Source of the DNA: Brevibacterium ravenspurgense
GTDB taxonomy: Bacteria > Actinomycetota > Actinomycetes > Actinomycetales > Brevibacteriaceae
Length of the DNA stretch: 64,000 nucleotides
Direction: 5' to 3'
Assembly (NCBI RefSeq): GCF_001584615.1
Contig: NZ_LQQC01000008.1
Location: forward strand, 62,001 to 126,000
The notes under the pieces are model-generated. The model was given only the letters and a program-made list of their open reading frames with translations, was not told where the DNA came from and ran no database searches. Each line of letters begins with the position of its first letter. The first letter of the stretch is position 1. Of this stretch, positions 42,968-51,324 are shown piece after piece. The position numbers and the translations under genes were made by a program.

Positions 42968-45400
42968 TCAGTTCACGTCTGCGTTCTTGCGGCGTGTGAG
43001 GACAAGTGCACCAGCACCGGTCAGCAGCAGCGCAACTGCCGCAGCAGCAGCCAGGCCGACTTCAGTACCCGTACGCGGCAGCGGCTTGTTAGCAGCTGCG
43101 CCCGGCTTCTTGTCACCAGCTTCAGGCTTTGCCTTGTCACCGGCCTCAGGCTTGTCCTTGTCACCGGCTTCGGGCTTGTCCTTGTCACCGGCCTCAGGCT
43201 TGTCAGCCTCGGGCTTGTCCTCAGCAGGCGCGTCGGCAGGAAGGACGTTCACGGGGATTTCAACCTTGCCGCCGATGGGCAGCGGGTTGTTGTCCCACCA
43301 TCCGGCGTTCGGAGCAGCAATGAGGGTGGCGGTCATCTTCGGACCCTTCACCGGCTCGGCCTTACCTTCGTCTGCCTTGCCTTCGCTCGCAGCTTCGGCA
43401 CCGTCAACCTTGCCGCCGGCCTTCGGTTCGTCCTTCTTGCCGGCGTCCTTCGAGGCGGTCACCTTGAACTTCACTTCGGACTTGCCTTCAGGCACCGAGT
43501 CGAACTGTGCAACGTTCTTCTTGTCCTTGACGGCGTGCTTGCCGAGGTCAACCGAAACACCCTTCGGCAGGTCGAGGGTCATCTGCAGCGGGCCCTCGAT
43601 CTTCTTCTTGGCGTTGAACTGAACGCTGATTTCTTCGGTGGTGCCGGCCTTGATTTCGAAGGCGTCGTCCTTGTTCGACGGGTGCTTGATGGAGACTTCG
43701 AGGTCACCGTTCTTCATGACGTCCAGCGCGGCATCAGCCTGGCGTTCGTCCTTGTCGGCCTTCACCTTCTTGCCCTCATCCTGGCGGGCGTTGAAGTAGG
43801 CTTCCCAGATTTCGAAGTCGGTCAGACCGGACTGTTCGAACTTGCCGTTGGCGAAAGCGGTGAAGTTGTCACCACCGGCTGCCAGGAAGGACAGGGTGGC
43901 CACCCTGTAGGTCTTGTTCGGGTCGATGTCCTCACCATTGACCTTGACGGACACAACGTGCTTGCCGCGTTCAGCCTTGGAGTCGTAGATGACTTCGAGT
44001 TCCTTGGAAATGCCCAGGTGCAGGAACGGACGCGAAGCGCCATCAGGCTGCCACTGCTCTTCGAACAGCTGGATGACGTCCGAGCCCTTGAGAGAAACAA
44101 CTCCGTGGTCGTTGGCGAAGGGAAGGACCTGGTTGAGCTCAGCAACCGTGACTTCACCCGGCTTTTCGCCATTGAAGATGTCATCAACCTTCAGGTCGGT
44201 GCGCAGACCGCCCGGGTTCGTAATGGCGAAGTCCGACTTCTCCAGCTGGGTCAGGCCGGTGCCTTCGTTGAGGGCATCGGCAACCAGGTTGCCGAGTGTC
44301 GATTCAGCACCGCGGTCTTCCTGGCCGTCCTCTTCGAAGGCGCGCGTGATGTCTTCGTCGATTTCACCGGCGACTTCCTTGCCGATTTCATTCGACTTTT
44401 CGGTAGCTGCCTTGATGATTTCGCCGGTCTTGCCGATGACCTCTGTCGAAGCTTCCTGGCCCTTGGTGTCGATGATTTCCTGGCTGTCGATGGTCCAGTT
44501 GCCATCGCCCTTCGAGGTCAGGTTGACCGCGGCGACGTTCTTGCCGTACTGGCCAGCCTGCATGACGGGGACGGTGTTCTCGCCCTTCTTGTAGGTGCAG
44601 TTGACCGGAACGTGGGTGTGGCCCAGGAAGAATGCGTCAACGGAATCATCAGCGGCGTCGAGGATGCCCTTGACTTCCTTGCTCTTGCCGAGAGCAGCAT
44701 CGCAGCTGTCGCCCTCAGCCGATCCGTTCATACCGACGTGAGCCTGGACGATCGTGACGTCCGGGGCTTCACCCTCCGGCAGTTCGGCAATCTTCTTCGA
44801 GGTGCGCTCGACGGCTTCGGCAGTCTTGCCGAAGTCAAGCATGTCGACTCCCGACGGGCTGACGAGGCTTGCGGTTTCCTGCGTCACAACACCGATGACG
44901 GCAATCTTGATGCCGTCCTTTTCGATGATTTCGTAGTCCTTGACACCTTCGGAAAGTTCCTTGGTGCCCTTCTTGTAGACGTTCGCGGCCAGGTGCGGGA
45001 ACTCCGCCTTGTGCTCGCCAGCCAGCACGCGCTCGCTGAAGTCTTTGAAGCCACGATCGTATTCGTGGTTCCCCATTGCCGAGGCGTCGAGCCCCAGAGC
45101 GTTGAGGTAGTCAATCGTGGGCTCGTCTTTCTGAGAAGACGAAACGTAGGTGCTTGCACCGATGTTGTCACCAGCGGACAGCAGAACCGAGCTGCCCTCA
45201 GCCTTCGCCCGTTCGTTTTCCACCGTCGAGGCCATTGCCTGACCGTCCGGGTCGGCAATACGTCCGTGGAAGTCAGTGATTCCCAGCACCTGGAGCTTGG
45301 TGCCCTCCGGGGCTTCTGCAAAAACCGGCATTGCGCCGAGAGGTGCGACGAGTACGGCGGCGGCAGCGCCTCCGTACAGCGCACGGCGTGCTTTGAGCAT
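42968..45400 (-). CDS. LPXTG-anchored UshA-type 5'-nucleotidase/2',3'-cyclic phosphodiesterase
   Basis: 810-residue surface protein. Signal peptide (about 1-29, ending VFAEA); metallophosphatase domain (about 35-320) with ITDFHGRI, GDNIGASTY, GNHEYDRG and LGHTHVPVNC; 5'-nucleotidase C-terminal domain (about 340-560) with NPGGLRTDL and LPFANDHG. Two further regions and a KPEAGDKD tandem repeat spacer lead to the sortase signal LPRTG (about 774), a hydrophobic helix and RRKNADVN. It would release nucleosides from external nucleotides, feeding uptake. ATG with AAGGA 8 nt upstream. It interrupts the usual truA-rplM adjacency. Confidence 0.93.
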   Translation of the reverse strand: MLKARRALYGGAAAAVLVAPLGAMPVFAEAPEGTKLQVLGITDFHGRIADPDGQAMASTVENERAKAEGSSVLLSAGDNIGASTYVSSSQKDEPTIDYLNALGLDASAMGNHEYDRGFKDFSERVLAGEHKAEFPHLAANVYKKGTKELSEGVKDYEIIEKDGIKIAVIGVVTQETASLVSPSGVDMLDFGKTAEAVERTSKKIAELPEGEAPDVTIVQAHVGMNGSAEGDSCDAALGKSKEVKGILDAADDSVDAFFLGHTHVPVNCTYKKGENTVPVMQAGQYGKNVAAVNLTSKGDGNWTIDSQEIIDTKGQEASTEVIGKTGEIIKAATEKSNEIGKEVAGEIDEDITRAFEEDGQEDRGAESTLGNLVADALNEGTGLTQLEKSDFAITNPGGLRTDLKVDDIFNGEKPGEVTVAELNQVLPFANDHGVVSLKGSDVIQLFEEQWQPDGASRPFLHLGISKELEVIYDSKAERGKHVVSVKVNGEDIDPNKTYRVATLSFLAAGGDNFTAFANGKFEQSGLTDFEIWEAYFNARQDEGKKVKADKDERQADAALDVMKNGDLEVSIKHPSNKDDAFEIKAGTTEEISVQFNAKKKIEGPLQMTLDLPKGVSVDLGKHAVKDKKNVAQFDSVPEGKSEVKFKVTASKDAGKKDEPKAGGKVDGAEAASEGKADEGKAEPVKGPKMTATLIAAPNAGWWDNNPLPIGGKVEIPVNVLPADAPAEDKPEADKPEAGDKDKPEAGDKDKPEAGDKAKPEAGDKKPGAAANKPLPRTGTEVGLAAAAAVALLLTGAGALVLTRRKNADVN
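43080..43230 (-). repeat. In-frame KPEAGDKD tandem repeat (cell-wall spacer)
   Basis: Part of the 5'-nucleotidase gene. It codes for repeated KPEAGDKD/KPEAGDKA units, each 24 nt, just before the LPRTG signal. Such acidic/Pro repeats span the wall and often vary in copy number between strains. Confidence 0.8.
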
Positions 45401-45541
45401 GTTCAGTCCTTAAGCTTCTGATTCAGCGCTGTTCGCGCGTTTCTGAAAAAGGTCTGAGCACAGTGTTACAAATCTGAGATCTTTTTGGGGACTTTTGCAT
45501 GAATTCCATATGGATTGTTCGTAAAGAGGCCGCGTCGCCCA

Positions 45542-46429
45542 CTAGCTTTCGCCCAGCTCAGCCGAGCTTCGCCGGGCCCGTGTCTGCGCCGCCCGCGCAG
45601 CCCATTCAGCCTCCGGCGGATAGCCCACCTCTTCCATCACAAGCCCCGCCCCGGGGGCGATGTAGAGCGGTTCCGGGCTTTCACCTCGTGAGTTGGCGTG
45701 CTCAAGAAGCTCAGCCGGGTACTCAGCCGACCACACCCCCGTGCCCACCCGAATGAGGCCGCCGACGATCGCGCGGACCATATGGTGGCAGAAGGCATCA
45801 GCGCGCAGACGGAAGACAATCACCCCGTCGGCATCGCGGCCGACCGAGATCTGCTGCAGCGTGCGGATGGTCGTCGAATCCGGGCGGGGTTTGCAGAACG
45901 GCAGGAAGTCGTGCAAGCCCAACAGACCAGCAGCGGCCTGGGCCATGGTGCAGGCATCAAGAACACCCTTGTGACGGACCGTTGCGGCCGCCAGCAGCGG
46001 GTCGAAGAACGAATCGTCATCTGCAAGCCGGTACGAATACGACCGCCACTGCGCCGAGAAGCGCGCATCGAAATCATCTGAAACCGCCGAGGCCCCGTGA
46101 ATAACGACATCGTGGGCATCCAACCGAGTCAGCGCACCGCGCAGGCGGCTGACCAGGGCAGATTCAGGTGTGCGCGAATTGCCGTCCCGATCAACCCGGC
46201 GCTGCCCCACGAGCGCGGCGATCTCTTCTTCACCCAGGTCCAGGTGAACAACCTGTCGGCGGGCGTGCACTCCCGCATCGGTGCGTCCGGCTACAACAGT
46301 GCGCACGGGGGTGCGGCAGACCAAAGCGAGCGCCTCTTCCAGGGTCCCCTGGACGGTGCGCAGCCGCGGCTGCACTCCCCACCCGTGGAAGCTGGTGCCG
46401 TCATAGCCAAGATCGAGTCGAAACCTCAC
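45542..46429 (-). CDS. truA: tRNA pseudouridine(38-40) synthase
   Basis: 295 residues. Catalytic Asp in VVAGRTDAGVHARRQVVHLD (about residue 52), substrate loop with DDSFFDPLLAAATVRHKG and C-terminal MVRAIVGGLIRVGTGVW. It modifies U38-U40 in tRNA anticodon stems. GTG start at 46427-46429 overlaps the stop of the LemA-like gene as GTGA. The C-terminal 30 residues (AARAAQTRARRSSAELGES) extend beyond the domain. Confidence 0.95.
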   Translation of the reverse strand: MRFRLDLGYDGTSFHGWGVQPRLRTVQGTLEEALALVCRTPVRTVVAGRTDAGVHARRQVVHLDLGEEEIAALVGQRRVDRDGNSRTPESALVSRLRGALTRLDAHDVVIHGASAVSDDFDARFSAQWRSYSYRLADDDSFFDPLLAAATVRHKGVLDACTMAQAAAGLLGLHDFLPFCKPRPDSTTIRTLQQISVGRDADGVIVFRLRADAFCHHMVRAIVGGLIRVGTGVWSAEYPAELLEHANSRGESPEPLYIAPGAGLVMEEVGYPPEAEWAARAAQTRARRSSAELGES

Positions 46430-46986
46430 GAACGAAACTCTACGACGGGCTCCGCTTCGACGTCTTGGTACTCCATGGGAACAAGCGCCGGAAAAGCAGC
46501 CCGCAGGACAACAGCCGTCGGCTGGCGCCGCTGCGCGGTGTATTTGGCAACCGCCAGGTTGTAGTAGCGGATTCCGGAGACGATCCGACCTTCGATGATC
46601 CGCATCTGCGCGTGCAGGTCGATTGCCGCGCCCAGGCTCTGGCGGTGCCGGTCGACTTCAATAAGTCCGATGGCAAGCGCATCGATCGCATGCGTCAAAC
46701 GCTCTTCAGCCTGGCCGATTTCGGAAGCGTCTTTGACGGTTTTGGCCCTCCGCAGGGCATCTTGCACGGACTTTTGGTGGTGCTCGTCCTGCTCCGAATG
46801 AGCGGTCGCCATGCGCAGGTACTCGGGAACGAGAGCGTGCCGATCGGTGCGCACCTGGTCCAGCTGCCGTCGGGCTTCACTCACAAGGTCAAGTGCCAAC
46901 CGCAGCTGCGAACCTCGGGTGTACAGGAGGTAGGCCAGACCCAGGCACAGGACAACGACAACGGTCACGAGGATGATCTCAGCCAT
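46426..46986 (-). CDS. LemA-like membrane-anchored protein
   Basis: 186 residues. One N-terminal membrane helix (IILVTVVVVLCLGLAYLLY), then a helical, charged region, and near the C-terminus RYYNLAVAKYTAQRRQPTAVVLRAAFPALVPMEYQDVE, which resembles the YN-x-V-x-x-YN...FP motif of LemA proteins; the middle part is diverged. ATG at 46984-46986 has GGGAGG 5 nt upstream, which excludes the longer frame. Coupled to truA by GTGA overlap. Function unknown. Confidence 0.75.
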   Translation of the reverse strand: MAEIILVTVVVVLCLGLAYLLYTRGSQLRLALDLVSEARRQLDQVRTDRHALVPEYLRMATAHSEQDEHHQKSVQDALRRAKTVKDASEIGQAEERLTHAIDALAIGLIEVDRHRQSLGAAIDLHAQMRIIEGRIVSGIRYYNLAVAKYTAQRRQPTAVVLRAAFPALVPMEYQDVEAEPVVEFRS

Positions 46987-47147
46987 TGTGCCTCCCTTGT
47001 CTGCCGTCTGGCCTGCCGTGCGGGCTTCACTCATGCTATCGGCAGCACCCGGTACCGGAAAGAATTCGCCGGAATGGTGGCCGAAAGTTCACCTTCGAGT
47101 GTTCTGGGCGTACCTCGGGGGCCACCTGTGTGGACGATCCTCAAACT

Positions 47148-48278
47148 GTGAGAGTTGCGATTGTTGCTGAAACTTTTCTGCCCCAGATGAATGGTGTTGT
47201 CGGAAGTCTCCTCAAGGCGATTGAGCACATCACCGAACGCGGCTACGAAGCCCTCGTCATTGCTCCGGGCACCCGGATGGGCGGTCCGCGTGAGTACATG
47301 GGCGTGCCGATTGTCTACGTTCCCTCACTGGCGTTCCCCGCTTACAAAAGGCTGCGTGTAGCGCCCGGCGGTGTGGCTCGCATTCGCCGCATCCTGGCTG
47401 ATTTCGCGCCCGATGTTGTGCACATCGCCTCCCCGTTCCTGTTGGGCTGGCGTGCGGTGCAGGCCTGCCAGGAGCTCAACATCCCGTCGGTCGCGGTCTA
47501 TCAGACCGAAGTGCCGGCCTACGCGGCTCGCTACGGACTGACCGGAGTGGAGTCCATGCTGTGGGGTCACGTGCGCAATATTCACAACCGCGCCACCATG
47601 ACGCTCGCCCCGTCTACCCCGACGATTGAACAGCTGGAATCGCACGGTGTTGACCGGATTGCCAAGTGGGCCCGAGGTGTCGACGCTGCCCGCTTCCACC
47701 CGGACCGCAGGTGCGAGGAATGGCGACAGTCGGTGGCCGGTGGGAAGAAGATCATCGGCTACGTGGGCCGGCTGGCCGCGGAAAAGCAGGTGGAGAACCT
47801 GCGGGTGCTGGCCGATGTGCCGGACACCAAGATCGTCATCATCGGCGAAGGTCCGCTTATGGGCCGCCTGCGGGCCGAACTGCCGAACGCGCACTTCACG
47901 GGCTTTCTCGGCGGTGAGGCTCTGGCTCGCGCTGTTGCAGGCTTTGACCTGTGCGTTGCACCCGGCGAGTTTGAAACGTTCTGCCAGACGATTCAGGAGG
48001 CCATGGCTTCCGGCGTTCCGGTGGTCGCGCCGGCGCGCGGCGGCCCGCTGGATCTGGTTGACCATTCGCGCACCGGTTGGCTCTACGCTCCGGGCGATGT
48101 TGCTGGTCTGCGCGATCGCGCTCTGGATCTGCTGGGTGACGATGCCAAGCGCCGCGCCTTTGCGCAGGCTGCTCGGGCCGAAGTCGAGTCCCGCACGTGG
48201 CGCGGAGTGTGCTCGCAGCTGATCGGCTACTACGCTCAGGCGATCGCCGCTCACGAAAACCTGGCGCACGCCCGGTGA
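47148..48278 (+). CDS. GDP-mannose-dependent alpha-mannosyltransferase, MgtA-like (GT4)
   Basis: 376-residue GT-B glycosyltransferase. It begins VRVAIVAETFLPQMNGVVGSLLKAIEHI and has VAVYQTEVPAYAARYGL, APSTPTIEQLESHGV, WARGVDAARFHP, GYVGRLAAEKQVENL and the GT4 E-x7-E motif GEFETFCQTIQEAMASG. This pattern closely follows mycobacterial MgtA, which mannosylates glycolipids of the membrane. GTG at 47148 gives the conserved start; an in-frame GTG at 47130 would add six residues. Divergent from the LemA-like gene. The lipid acceptor is not predictable. Confidence 0.9.
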   Translation: MRVAIVAETFLPQMNGVVGSLLKAIEHITERGYEALVIAPGTRMGGPREYMGVPIVYVPSLAFPAYKRLRVAPGGVARIRRILADFAPDVVHIASPFLLGWRAVQACQELNIPSVAVYQTEVPAYAARYGLTGVESMLWGHVRNIHNRATMTLAPSTPTIEQLESHGVDRIAKWARGVDAARFHPDRRCEEWRQSVAGGKKIIGYVGRLAAEKQVENLRVLADVPDTKIVIIGEGPLMGRLRAELPNAHFTGFLGGEALARAVAGFDLCVAPGEFETFCQTIQEAMASGVPVVAPARGGPLDLVDHSRTGWLYAPGDVAGLRDRALDLLGDDAKRRAFAQAARAEVESRTWRGVCSQLIGYYAQAIAAHENLAHAR

Positions 48279-48330
48279 CTGGCACCTCGTGAGTTCCGGG
48301 GCATAGGCCCCAGTCCCGGAGGTTGCGGAC

Positions 48331-49008
48331 TTACTCTCCCGAGGTGCCGCCCGGCTCTTCGACCAGGCCGCGCGCCTCGAGGGCGGCTCCGGTGTCGATG
48401 GCGTAGCGCACGGTGCCGAGCACGACCGGCACGGAGCGGGCCCGGAGTGATCTTTCGAGCCCGCGAGCGCGGGCGGAGTCTGCGGCGAGCCCCACGAGGT
48501 CGGCAATGTAGGACACGCTGCGGATGGTGAGCGCTGCGGCAAGGCCCACCGTTTCAGGGCGCACGCCCACCCACCCCAAGGGCTTGGCTGCTGCAGTGAA
48601 GACAAGCAGCAGTTCGCTGATGCTGGTGGTCAGGATCAGCACGGACGCGCCGATGACACCGGCGAGCATGGCTGTGGCGACTCGGGCGGCGGTGGGCACG
48701 TCGGTGAAGATGAGGTTGCCGACCACCAGAAGCAGCATGACAGGCCACATGCGCACCAGCGGCAGGATGATTCTGCCCAGCGGCAGGCGCGCGGTGAGTG
48801 CAATGAGCACGATGAGCACGAACACCGCCCCGTTGACCCAGGCGTCGCGCACGACGATGACGGGCAGACTGGTGAGCACCAGGGCGATCACTTTGACCCA
48901 CGCCGGTGTGCGGTGCAGCCAGCCGGGAATCGGCCAGCGCACGCCGAGGAACTCACCGCGACGCCGCTGAACCGTGCGCGGCTTCGGCATGGCCGACTGC
49001 GGAATCAT
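48331..49008 (-). CDS. bioN: ECF transporter T component (BioN-like)
   Basis: 225-residue membrane protein with about five TM segments (VKVIALVLTSLPVIVV, VFVLIVLIALTARL, MLLLVVGNLIF and others) and two cytoplasmic Ala-Arg-Gly signatures (SARARGLERSL and ALEARGL) that couple to the ATPase. The ATG at 49006-49008 overlaps the bioM stop (ATGA). It ends EEPGGTSGE, encoded by the recurrent CGAGGTGCCG motif next to the stop. Named from its operon with BioY. Confidence 0.88.
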   Translation of the reverse strand: MIPQSAMPKPRTVQRRRGEFLGVRWPIPGWLHRTPAWVKVIALVLTSLPVIVVRDAWVNGAVFVLIVLIALTARLPLGRIILPLVRMWPVMLLLVVGNLIFTDVPTAARVATAMLAGVIGASVLILTTSISELLLVFTAAAKPLGWVGVRPETVGLAAALTIRSVSYIADLVGLAADSARARGLERSLRARSVPVVLGTVRYAIDTGAALEARGLVEEPGGTSGE

Positions 49009-49766
49009 GCGGAGTCGCGGGGAGGTCGGCAGGTGCTGCGGGCGGCTGACACTGCGGCTTCGCGGTAGTGGGCGATCGCCTGGCCAGCGGGACCGTCGAA
49101 TGCAATGGCGCCGTCGTCAATGACGAGTGCACGTTCGGCATCGGCGGCGAATTCGAGGTCGTGGGTCGTGGTGATGATCTGCACGCCACGGTTTTCGGCA
49201 AGTTCGTCGAGGGTGTCGCGCAGGAGTGTGCGGTTTGTCAGGTCGAGCAGGGTTGTCGGTTCGTCCATCAGCAGGACACTGGGCTCAACCGTGAGGACGG
49301 AGGCGAGTGCCACCAGCTGGCGCTGTCCGCCGGAGAGTTCGTACACCGAACGGTCGGCTAGTCCGGTCAGGCCGAGTTCGTCGAGCACGGCAAGCGATCG
49401 TTCGCGCCTTTCGCGTTTGTTCTTTATACGTCGGAGCGAGAGTTCAATGTCTTCGATGACGGTCGGCATCACCAGCTGAGCGGCCGGGTCGGTGAACACG
49501 AAGCCGACGTTCTGGCGAACCGCGCGCCCGTCATCGACGGTGTCCTTGCCGTCAACGGCGACCCTGCCCCACGTGGGCAGGGTCAGGCCGTTGATCATCC
49601 GCAGGAACGTGGACTTGCCCGAACCGTTGGCGCCGATGACGGCCACGCGCTGCTCATTGATTTCGCAGGTGAAAGGGCCTGCGAGGGTGCGCCATTGGCG
49701 CTCTGGACCGCTTTCTGCGGAATCAAGAACAGCGGCGTGGGCGCCGTCGAAGACAATGCTTGCCAT
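49005..49766 (-). CDS. bioM: ECF transporter ATPase (BioM-like)
   Basis: 253-residue ABC ATPase. Walker A GANGSGKSTFLR (about residues 45-56), Q-loop FVFTDPAAQLVMPTVIED, signature LSGGQRQLVALASVL, Walker B VLLMDEPTTLLD and the TTHD switch. It energises BioY together with BioN. ATG start, 15 nt after bioY. Confidence 0.9.
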   Translation of the reverse strand: MASIVFDGAHAAVLDSAESGPERQWRTLAGPFTCEINEQRVAVIGANGSGKSTFLRMINGLTLPTWGRVAVDGKDTVDDGRAVRQNVGFVFTDPAAQLVMPTVIEDIELSLRRIKNKRERRERSLAVLDELGLTGLADRSVYELSGGQRQLVALASVLTVEPSVLLMDEPTTLLDLTNRTLLRDTLDELAENRGVQIITTTHDLEFAADAERALVIDDGAIAFDGPAGQAIAHYREAAVSAARSTCRPPRDSA

Positions 49767-49781
49767 CAGCGTCGAGTGGAA

Positions 49782-50393
49782 TCAGCGTCGTGCGAGAACC
49801 GGGAAGGCCCGCAGGACCATGACGGCAAGGAGTGCTGCAACGGTGGTCTTGATGACGTCACCGGGCCAGTAGGCCATGTCAGCAACCGTGGCGGCGCCGA
49901 ACGGGATACCGCCGTTGATCGACATGCCGGCAATGCCCATGAAGTGCAGAAGAACCGATGCGGTCAGCAGGGAGCCGAGGATCATCATGACGACTCGGCC
50001 TGCACCGGAGAAGCGACGGTAGGCAAAGCGGGCGGCCCAACCGGACAGCAGCGTGTAGAACGGGAAGCCCAGAATGAAGCCAGCCGAGGGTCCGGCGAGG
50101 ACGCCGATTCCGCCTCGTCCGCCTGAGAACACGGGAAGACCCAGGAAGCCCAGGGCCAGGTAGAGCAGCACGGCGATGAAGCCGCGGGTGGGGCCCAGCA
50201 CCATACCGGTGAAGGCCAGCATGAGGGTCTGCAGGGTGATGGGAACGCCGACCGGGCCGACCGGGATCGGCGGCACGAGTGCGAACACCCAGATGAGCGC
50301 CGCGAAAACGGCGACGAGGGCAACGGACAGGCCGGCAGAAATGCCCTGCCCGCGGGCGCCGGTCTGCGGCGCGGAAACGTTGGTGGAAGTCAT
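49782..50393 (-). CDS. bioY: Biotin transporter S component BioY
   Basis: 203-residue six-TM biotin-binding protein. VPITLQTLMLAFTGMVLGPTRGFIAVLLYLALGFLGLPVFSGGRGG and GPSAGFILGFPFYTLLSGWAARF are diagnostic. The ATG at 50391-50393 lacks a ribosome site; TACGAT (50401-50406) is 7 nt upstream, so the mRNA is probably leaderless. The box overlaps the BioQ-type operator, so biotin-responsive repression is expected. Confidence 0.93.
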   Translation of the reverse strand: MTSTNVSAPQTGARGQGISAGLSVALVAVFAALIWVFALVPPIPVGPVGVPITLQTLMLAFTGMVLGPTRGFIAVLLYLALGFLGLPVFSGGRGGIGVLAGPSAGFILGFPFYTLLSGWAARFAYRRFSGAGRVVMMILGSLLTASVLLHFMGIAGMSINGGIPFGAATVADMAYWPGDVIKTTVAALLAVMVLRAFPVLARR

Positions 50394-50403
50394 GAGGAGC
50401 ATC

Positions 50404-50426
50404 GTACCTGAACACTGTTCAGGTAC
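50404..50426. promoter_or_regulatory. BioQ-type operator upstream of bioYMN
   Basis: Perfect 11-nt arms GTACCTGAACA and TGTTCAGGTAC with one central base. The core TGAAC-N3-GTTCA is the binding site described for BioQ, the TetR-type biotin regulator of corynebacteria and mycobacteria. It overlaps the putative -10 box of bioY. Confidence 0.8.
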
Positions 50427-50546
50427 AGAAATCGGCTGGCTTGTTCTGGGCACCGCCCCACCTCAGGAAAATCACGAGGTGCCGCCCCAGCTGGGACCGG
50501 GTCTCCACCTCGGCGTGGTGCTGGGGCAGCCATCCCAACACTGCCC

Positions 50547-50668
50547 CACGCCTTAGCAACAAAAACACCCCTTAGCAGTGGTTGCTAAGGCGTGGATCCC
50601 GGCTAACGGGAGTCTGCCCACTGCTAACGGGTGGATTCATTGCTAACCGGTGTTTCTGCCGGGCGACG
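50547..50668. repeat. R2 hairpin module, copy A
   Basis: Outer stem CACGCCTTAGCAAC / GTTGCTAAGGCGTG (14 bp, perfect) encloses AACACCCCTTAGCA. Downstream come GGCTAACGGGAGTC, GCTAACGGGTGGATTC and GCTAACCGGTGTTTC. Confidence 0.85.
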
Positions 50669-50797
50669 GGTGACCGGCTGGGTCAACACCTGTGGGGCTG
50701 GGCACCGCCCCACCTCAGGAAAACCACGAGGTGCCGCCCCGGCTGGGACCAGGCCTCCACCTCGTCATGGTGCTGGGGCCGCGCCCCACCCCCGCCC

Positions 50798-50920
50798 CAC
50801 GCTTTAGCAACAAAAACACCCCTTAGCAGTGGTTGCTAAAGCGCAGATCCCGGCCAAAGGGAGTCTGCATGCGGCTAACGGGTGGATTCATTGCTAAGGG
50901 GTGTTTCTGCCGGGCGACGG
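50798..50920. repeat. R2 hairpin module, copy B
   Basis: The stem changes to CGCTTTAGCAAC / GTTGCTAAAGCG: a C-G pair of copy A becomes T-A on both arms. The distal unit is GCTAAGGGGTGTTTC, the exact inverse of the AACACCCCTTAGC in the loop. Confidence 0.85.
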
Positions 50921-51078
50921 TTGCGCTGGCACCCAACGCACCCGCACCCCAAACGCAGCTGCGCCGACAAGCGGTTGCTTGCCGGCGCAGTGTGGCTAGG
51001 CGGGAGGTCACGTGCGGCTTATGCCCCTCGAGGCCTACACCTCGTTCTACTGCTGGGGCAGCCATCCCAACACTGCCC

Positions 51079-51200
51079 CACGCTTTAGCAACAAAAACAC
51101 CCCTTAGCAGCTACTGCTAAAGCGCAGATCCCGGCTAACGGGAGTCTCCGCACGGCTAACGGGTGGATTCATTGCTAACCGGTGTTTTGCTGGGCGACGC
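51079..51200. repeat. R2 hairpin module, copy C
   Basis: The stem CGCTTTAGCA / TGCTAAAGCG keeps the copy-B pair; the loop-side bases are changed (AGCTAC). Downstream units match copy A, including GCTAACCGGTGTTT. Confidence 0.85.
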
Positions 51201-51324
51201 TTGCGCTGGCACCCAACGCACCCGCACCCCAAACGCAGCTGCGCCCACAAGCGGTTGCTTGCCGGCGCAGTGTGCTGAGGCGGGAGGTCACGTGCGGCTT
51301 ATGCCCTCGAGGCCTCCACCCCGC

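Larger units (their letters stand above)
50448..51324. repeat. Composite tandem repeat block (family R2) between bioY and guaA
   Basis: About 880 nt without a credible gene. It is made of degenerate tandem units. A left module (50448-50531) recurs at 50700-50781; a hairpin module occurs three times (50547, 50798, 51079); a right module (50921-51060) recurs at 51201-51324 and runs up to the guaA stop codon. Offsets are about 252 and 280 bp. Open frames in the block repeat one another and have no other support. Confidence 0.88.
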
